This document shows, piece after piece, positions 33,501 to 42,500 of a DNA stretch of 43,458 nucleotides (positions within the stretch are counted from its first letter, which is position 1; each line of letters opens with the position of its first letter). The DNA comes from Granulosicoccus sp. (GTDB lineage: Bacteria > Pseudomonadota > Gammaproteobacteria > Granulosicoccales > Granulosicoccaceae): the NCBI GenBank assembly GCA_020627685.1, contig JAHDGK010000029.1:4995-48452 (forward strand). The letters are read 5' to 3'. The position numbers and the translations under genes are program-made. The notes below the pieces were generated by a model. It saw only the letters and a list, made by a program, of their open reading frames with translations. It was not told where the DNA came from and ran no database searches.

Positions 33501-36500
33501 TGATCAAACCTTGAGCGGTGTAGAAAATGTAATCGCGACTGAAGGTGACGATCAGGTCACGGGTGACACTCAACAGAACACCATTTCCACAGAAGGCGGC
33601 AATGATGTCATTGGTGCATCAGCAGGCGCGGATACGCTTGACGGTGGCGCCGGCTTAGATACGATTGACTACTCAGTACATGGCTCGGCTGAACGTGTAA
33701 ACGTCACCTTGAATGGCAACACCGTCACAACGGTACAAGTAACAGGAAGTGCTGACGACGATATCGTGAATATCGAAAATGTTGTCGGTACCGATGGTGA
33801 TGACACCTTAATCGGCGATACGCAAGACAATATCTTAGAAGGGCGATTGGGTAACGACCTGTTAGTGGGTGGTGCTGGTAACGACACGCTTGACGGGGGC
33901 GCAGGTACAGGCGATACCGTTGACTACAGCGCGGCTCCTGATGGAGTCAACGTAAACTTGGCTACCGGAGATGTTACTGATGATGGCTACAACGCTGTCG
34001 ATACGGTCGTAGATGTTGAGAATGTCATTGGTACAGGTTTTGACGATATCCTTGTGGGTAACGGACAAGCCAATACCATTAACGCGGGCGCTGGCAGCGA
34101 TAACATTACTGCATCAGCGGGAAGCGATGATATCGATGGTGGTGCTGATTCAGACACCCTCGATTATTCTGGCTTGACAGGTGTTACCGGTGTTTCAGTC
34201 ACACTAAATGGTACCAGCGATGTCAACGTAACTGTCGGTGGTGGAGACAACGATACTATTTCGGGCATCGAGAATCTGATTGGTAGTACGGGCGCGGACA
34301 CTTTCGGTGGTGATGCTGCTGACAACCGATTAGAAGGTCTGGCAGGGGCTGATACGTTCCTCGCCAGTGCCGGTGCCGACGTCATGATCGGTGGCGATGA
34401 CATCGATACCTTAGATTACAGTAGCTTTTTCTCTGCAGGCTCAATTGACGTCACTCTACAAGGTGCAACACAAACAGCTGTTGTTGTCGCAGGAAGTGCT
34501 AACGATGCGATTGCCGGCATTGAGAATATCATTGGTACAACCGGTGACGATTCTATAACCGGTGACGGCGAAAACAACCAACTGGAAGGTCGAGGTGGAG
34601 ACGATACGCTAGACGGTGGTTTAGGTGATGATGTCATCCTTGGTGGTTCTGGTGATGATGTCATTCAAGCCAGCGAAGGCGCGGATTCCATCGACGGTGG
34701 AACTGGTATCGACTCGGTTGATTTCTCAGGATTACCTTTAGGTCAGACTATTGATGTGGTGCTGAACGATGCCATTGCGTCCACAGTCACTGTGAACAAC
34801 GGAACTGATCAAAGCATTGTAAATGTCGAAAACATCACGGCAACGGGTGGCGATGATTCAGTAACCGGTAATAGTCAAGGGAACACGATTGACGCCGGTG
34901 CTGGTAACGACACGATTGGCGCTTCTGCAGGAAGTGACAACATGGATGGTGGCGCTGGTGTCGATACGGTTGATTACTCAACACTAGCCGGTGTCCAGCG
35001 TATTACGTTAACTCTTGATGATGGAAATCCCTCATCAGTGCAGGTGACCGGCGGTAGTAACGATACGGTTTCCAACATAGAGAACGTGATTGGAACGGCG
35101 GGTGATGATGTATTAATCGGTGATACGCAAGACAACCGTCTTGAGGGTCGCCTGGGCAACGATACGTTGATAGGTGGTGCTGGTAATGACGTTCTTGATG
35201 GAGGCACAGGTGCCTTCGTTGATGAGGTCAGCTACATCAGCGCAGCTCAAGGTGTGACTGCAGATCTGGACGCTGGTATAGCGACAGAGGATGGCTTTGG
35301 CGGTGTCGATACGCTTATCGACATTGAAAATGTCACGGGTTCTAACTTCGGGGATACTCTAACAGCATCCACAGCAACAACAGAAATTAACGCAGAAGGT
35401 GGTAACGACTCCATCACAGCGGCGTTGGGCGCGATGTCTATCGATGGCGGCACCGATTCGGATACCGTGGACTATTCAGCTTTCTCGGCGGCGAATGCGA
35501 TCGATGTCGAACTGGACGGATTGAATACAGTTACTGTCACGGTGACCGGTTCTGACAATCAGTCTCTGACTTCCATAGAAAATGTGATTGGTGGTGCGGG
35601 TAATGACACTATCGTCGGTGACAGTAGCGACAACATCCTGAACGGTGGCGATGGAAACGATACTTTACAAGGTAAAGACGGAGACGATCAGCTCATCGGC
35701 GGAGACGGCGTTGATTTGGCGGACTACTCACAAGCGGGTAGTAGCGTTATCGCCAGCCTTGAAGACAATCAGGCTATCGCAGATGGAGATGGTTCGAGTG
35801 ATACGCTCACTGACATAGAAAGCTTGGCGGGATCTAACTTCGGCGATACGCTCACGGGTGATGGTGAAGACAATGTGATCCGCGGGAACGCAGGTGGGGA
35901 TACCATCAGCGCTGGAGCGGGCGACGACGTTGTTGAAGGTGGCTCTGGAGATGACTTAATCATCGCTGACGTCGGTGCTGACTCGACAGACGGTGGAACA
36001 GGTACTGACACCATAGACTTCTCCGGTATGCCGGCAGGACAGTCTATAAACGTTACGCTCGACGGAGGTACAACGTCTACTGTTGTTGTGACGAACGGTA
36101 CAGACCAGTCAATCAGCAACGTTGAAAATGTGTCCGGTACTGGTGAAGACGATGTTATCGTCGGCGATGCCGAGCAGAACATCATTAACGCGAATGCGGG
36201 CGATGACACCATTGGTGCATCAGGTGCCAGTGATACGCTTGACGGGGGTGCTGGTTCAGATACGGTTGATTACTCCACACTTGCAGGTGTCCAGAGAATC
36301 AATGTTACCTTACAAGGAGCAGCGACAACTACGGTTCAGGTATTTGGTGGTTCCAACGATCAAATATCCAATATTGAGAACGTCGTAGGTACAGACGGTG
36401 ACGATATCTTAACAGGTGATGCCGAAGACAACCGCTTGGAAGGTGGTGACGGCAACGATACCTTGGTGGGTGCGGCCGGTAACGATACACTCGACGGTGG

Positions 36501-39500
36501 TACAGGTGCTTTTGTCGATACCGTAAGCTACTTCGGTGCTGCGGCGGGTGTCACTGTTGACTTAATCAACGGAACTGCCAACGATGGTGAGCTGGGTGTT
36601 GATACTCTGATCGATATCGAAGATATCCGAGGCTCGACGCATGCGGATACGCTCACTACATCTGCAGATACGCAAAATGTTAATGCAGAAGCCGGCGATG
36701 ATTTAATCAACTTAGGCTTGGGTTCGGTCACCGTTGTAGGTGGTGCCGGATCAGATACAGCTGACTACTCTACGCTAACTGCGGCTAACGCGGTGAGTGT
36801 AGAACTTGATGGTTCTAATGCGGTCACTGTGTCCATATCCGGATCAACTGACCAAACCTTATCTCAAGTAGAAAACGTTACGGGTGGTGCGGGTAACGAC
36901 AACTTGGTGGGTGACAGCAATGACAACCGTCTTGAAGGTGGAGATGGTAACGATACGCTACAGGGACAAGGCGGTGATGACGATCTCATTGGTGGAGACG
37001 GTATTGATGAGGCCGACTACTCTCAGTCTGGAAGCGGTGTTATTGTTGATCTTGATACCAACCAAGCTACTAACGATGGTGAGGGTGGAAGCGATACGCT
37101 ATCAGGCATCGAAAACTTAGCAGGATCGAATTTCGATGATATTCTTGGCGGTAACGACAGTGATAATACACTGGAAGGTAACGGTGGTTCGGATACCTTA
37201 ACGGGTGCTGGTGGTCAGGATACACTGGATGGTGGCGCTGGTCGTGATACCGCGGACTACTCGGCTGTTACCGGAGTTGTCTCAGTCGATCTTGCTGCCA
37301 ATGCAGCTTCGCAGGATGGTGACGGATCGAACGACGTACTCCTGAATATGGAAGATGTCATTGGCTCGAATCAAGATGACATTATTTTAGGTAACGATAG
37401 TGATAACACACTAACAGGCGGTCAAGGCGATGACTTGCTTCGCGGTGCCGGTGGTTTTGATACCTTGGACGGCGGCGCGGGTACAGCAGATGTCGCTGAC
37501 TATTCACAAGCTGCAGGTTCAGTTGTTGTTAACCTGGCTACCAACACCACGTCTAACGATGGTGACGGAAGTTTCGATACGCTTGCAGGTATTGAAAATG
37601 TCGTTGGCTCAAGCTCCGACGATCAGCTCACCGGCGATGGTGGTATCAACCGTCTAGAAGGTGGTGACGGTGCTGACTTACTTATCGGTGGTGGCAGCAA
37701 CGATGTACTGGACGGAGGCGCTGGTCTTTCTGATACAGTCGATTATAGCGCTGCACCGAATGTGTTGGAGATTGATCTTGAGGTAGGCACGGCCACGGCT
37801 GATGGCTACCTGGCTATCGATACGGTGAGCAATGTCGAGAATGTCATCGGTACTGTTAATGACGATATCATTGCGGGTAATGATGATAACAACAACATAC
37901 AGGCTGGCGACGGTGATGATACGCTGACAGGCCGCGGCGGGGTCGACCAATTAATCGGTGGAATCGGTACTGATACCGCCGATTATAGTGATGCACTAGG
38001 ACCAGTTACCGCTAATTTGGCAGCCAACGTCACTACAGACGATGGTGACGGCTCTAACGATACGCTTAACAGCATTGAAAACCTCACAGGTTCAACATCG
38101 AACGATACGCTAAGCGGAAATTTCCAGAACAACGTTTTAGACGGTGGAGACGGAGATGATGTACTTCGTGGTGCTGCCGGTCAGGATGTTCTCATTGGTG
38201 GGGCTGGTACCAATACTGCGGACTACGGTGCAGCCAGTGGTAGCATCAATGTCAACTTGACCGCTGGTAATGCAACTGCGGATGGTGACGGCAGCACAGA
38301 TACGCTGCAACAAATTCAGAATGTTATCGGTACTGTTTCTGACGATGTGATTATTGGCGATGGGTTTGCCAATGAACTTCTTGGTGGTAATCGAAACGAT
38401 GTGCTGGAAGGTCGAGGCGGCATCGATATACTTGACGGTGGTGCAGGTACAGATACCATCGACTACGGCCAGGCAGCAGGTGCGATTACGGTGGACCTTG
38501 CCGCAAACGTAACCACTGATGATGGTGATGGTGCGTCAGATACTCTGGTTCTTATTGAAAATGTTCGAGGTTCTGGCGGCGCAGATACAATCGTTGGTAG
38601 CGATGAAGCTAACGTTCTTGAAGGCGATGATGGTGACGATACGCTGGTAGGTGCTGGCGGTAATGATACGCTGGATGGCGACGGCGGCATCGACACAGTC
38701 GATTATTCTGATGCCGCTTCTGGTGTTAGAGCAAGTATCAACGACGGTGCTACCACCAACGATGGAGACGGTGGAACAGACATACTCGTCGAGATAGAGA
38801 ACCTGATTGGTTCAGATGGAGATGATGTTCTAGAGGGCGGAGCAGGCTCCAACACACTCTCGGGTGGTGATGGTGATGATCAGTTCGCGGGTTTCTCAGG
38901 TAACGATATTATCGATGGTGGCATCGGAAACAACACCGTTGACTATGCAGATGCAACTACAGGTATCGACGTTGATCTAGCGGGTGAGATTGCTACCGAT
39001 GATGGTTTCGGTTTTACCGACACGCTACAGAATATACAGAATGTAATTGGTTCAGCTAATGATGATGTCATTGGCGGTAACGCTGCTGCAAACGTGCTAG
39101 AAGGTCATGACGGTGACGATGTGCTTATTGCCTCTGCAGGTACTGACACGTTGGATGGTGCAGACGGTGTTGATACGGTTGATTACTCCACATTGACAGG
39201 GGTAACTGGCGTCACTATCGCGCTTAATGGTGCTGTTGATGCAACCGCGATAGTTGCCGGTGGTGACAATGACACACTGAGTGAGATCGAAAACATCATC
39301 GGTAGTACCGGAGATGATGTGCTGTCAGGTGATAGTCAGGTTAACAACATTCAGGGTAATGATGGTGACGATGTCATTCGCGGTGCTAGCGGAAGCGATA
39401 TCCTAGATGGTGGTGATCATGTCACCGGTGACGAACTTCGCTTTGATGAGCTGAACGGTGTAGGAGTAGGTCTTGACCTGACAGCGGGCACAGCAACGTT

Positions 39501-42500
39501 CGCAGCTGACGGTAGTACAGATACGTTCACAAACTTCGAATCGTACGTGTTGACACAGCAAGACGATTCAATCGTCGGCTCAACGGGTGCTGATATTGTG
39601 CAGTCGCTTGGTGGCGATGATGTGTTCAATGCTAGCCAAGGTGCAGATGACCTTGACGGGGGCGTAGGATCGGATACCGTTGACTACTCAGGGCTTGCAG
39701 GTGTTGCCTCTATCAACGTCACACTAACGGGTGCGGTTGCGACAACTGCACAAGTAGTTGGTGGGACAGACGATACGCTAACAGGAATCGAGAATATCAT
39801 TGCCACAGCTGGCGATGATACGCTGACGGGTGATAGTGAAAACAACACCCTCACAGGTTTGGCGGGAGATGACACGCTTGATGGTGGCGATGGTCGGGAT
39901 ACGCTTGAGGGCGGCTCTGGCGATGATATGTTCATCGCAAGCGATGGTGAGAATACCTATGACGGCGGCTTGGATAATGACACCGTTGATTACTCCGTAT
40001 TAGCTGGCATAACGTCTGTCAGAACTCAACTGGGCGGTGCATCGCTATCCACCATCACCGTCAACGGTGGTTCAAACGACTTTGCGCTCGGCATTGAGAA
40101 CGTCATTGGTAGTGCAGGAAACGACGAACTGGTAGGTGATGGATTCGTTAACCGACTTGAAGGCGGCGATGGCGACGATTTACTTGAAGGTGCGGGTGGG
40201 TCTGACATCCTGATAGGTGGTGATGGTGTTGATACTATCGACTACTCTGGTTTCGGTCCGGGAACAGGTATTGCCGTAACACTAGATGGTGCCAATCCTG
40301 TTACGGTGACGGGCGCTGACAATGACACGGTAAGTGAAGTAGAAAACGTCATTGGCTCAGAGGGTGACGATCTCATCATAGGTGATGGTTTGGTGAACGT
40401 TATCGAAGCCGGTGGCGGAGACGATGTACTGGTCGGTGGAGCAGGAGCTGATTCCCTTGACGGTGAAGACGGAATTGACACGGTAGATTACTCGCAAGAG
40501 ACAGGTATTAATTCCATATCTGTTCAGCTAAACAGTTTGAACATAGTCACTGTTACAGTTGATGGTGCTGATAATGATTCAATCCAGGCCATTGAGAACG
40601 TCATTGGTACAGAAGGTGACGACACCATTTATGGTGGCACGAGCACTAACGTACTAGAGGGTCGTGGTGGCGATGACCTAATGCGCGGTGGCCTGGCCAA
40701 CGATACCTTAGATGGTGGCACGGGAACCAACACACTTAGCTTTGATGATTCCAGTGTTGGTGTGACACTTGACATGGCCGCGACTACGGGTGGGTTCTTT
40801 ACGGCTACCCATGGTAGCGGTGAGGTGGACTCTGCGGCTAATTTTACGAATATCATTGGATCCAGTGGTGCGGATAACATAAGTGGTGATGGTCAGGACA
40901 ATACGATAGAAGGTGGTGTCGGTGCAGATACCATTAACGGCCTAGCGGGTAACGACCAGCTATCTGGTGGTTCTAACGCAGATATCATTGATGGTGGAGA
41001 AGGTAATGACATCATCGATGGTGGATCTGGCTGGGATACTCTGACAGGCGGCGATGGTGACGACATCATCACGGCAGGTACAGGTGAAGATACCATCCGG
41101 GCAGGAAATGGCGCGGACACCATAGATGGTGGAGCGGAAGAAGATATGCTGGACTACAGCGTTCACCCTGCGGCGACGTCTATTAACGTGACACTAAGCG
41201 GATCGACACCTGCACTTGTCACGGTGGGTAGCTCTGAAAACGACACAGTATCCAACATAGAGCAAATTCGAGGAACCGACGGCGGTGATACCATCATCGG
41301 TGATACATCAGACAATACCTTCTTTGCTGGAGACGGTGATGACACGCTTTCAGGTGGTTTGGGTACCAATGAAGTCTATGGTGAGGACGGTGAAGATACG
41401 TTCATCGGTTCTGATGGTCAAAACAGCTACTATGGTGGCGCTGACAGCGATACAGTCGATTACTCAACACTTGCCGGTGTAACGTCTTTGACTGTAGCAC
41501 TCGACGGTGCTTCTCTAGCGGTCGCATCCTTAGTTGGAACAACAAACGACCTTGTTGCTGAAATAGAAAACGTCATCGGTACGGCGGGCAATGATGAAAT
41601 TGATGGTGATGATCGTGAAAATCACCTGCAAGGTCTTGATGGAAATGACGTCTTATCTGGTGGTGCAGGAATAGATCTCCTGGAAGGTGGTGATGGCACT
41701 GATAGAATCACCTACGAGTATGCAGCAGCGGGTGTTGTTGTAGATATGGTCGCTGAAGAGACGACAGATGATGGTGATGGCTCATCGGATACATTTACTG
41801 GCATTGAGCAAATATCTGGTTCCCGTTTCGATGATTCGATCACTGGCGATGCTGATGCTAATTCACTCTATGGTTGGCTAGGCGACGATACGTTTATAGG
41901 TGGCAGTGGAGCAGACTTTTTCCATGGCGACGATGGCTCTGACACAGTGGACTATTCAACAGAAGTTGGATTGACATCTGTCTCAGTTACGCTCGCGGGT
42001 AGCTTAGTGGTAACCGCAACCCTTGGTGGTGGTGACAACGACACTATGCGAGACGTCGAAAATATCATTGGTACAGACGGTGATGACACAATAACAGGTG
42101 ATACCTTAAATAATCATCTACAGGGTTTGGGTGGAGATGATTTACTGCAAGGAAATATCGGCACCGATATTCTTGATGGTGGTACGGGTACAAATACAGC
42201 GTCGTTTAATCTTGTTAACCAAGGTGTTGTATTAGATATGTCCACCGCAGTTGCCGGGGAATTTACGGCAACCGTGGGAGGTACTGAGGTTAATACGCTG
42301 ATCAACTTTACGAATATTATCGGCAGTACTGCCAACGATAATATTACCGGAGATGCTCAAGATAATGATATTAACGGGTCGGCTGGTAACGATACGTTGC
42401 GAGGTGGGGATGGCAACGATACGATCACTGACACTAGCGGATCTAACTGGTTGTTTGGTGATGACGGTGATGACACTCTGACGGCAGGCGGTGGTAATGA

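Noticed and set aside
22186..35232. CRISPR-like or satellite DNA interpretation of the regular array
   Set aside because: The period is 1,305 bp and in frame, repeats differ at third codon positions, there are no spacers, and the repeat translates into a continuous RTX protein.
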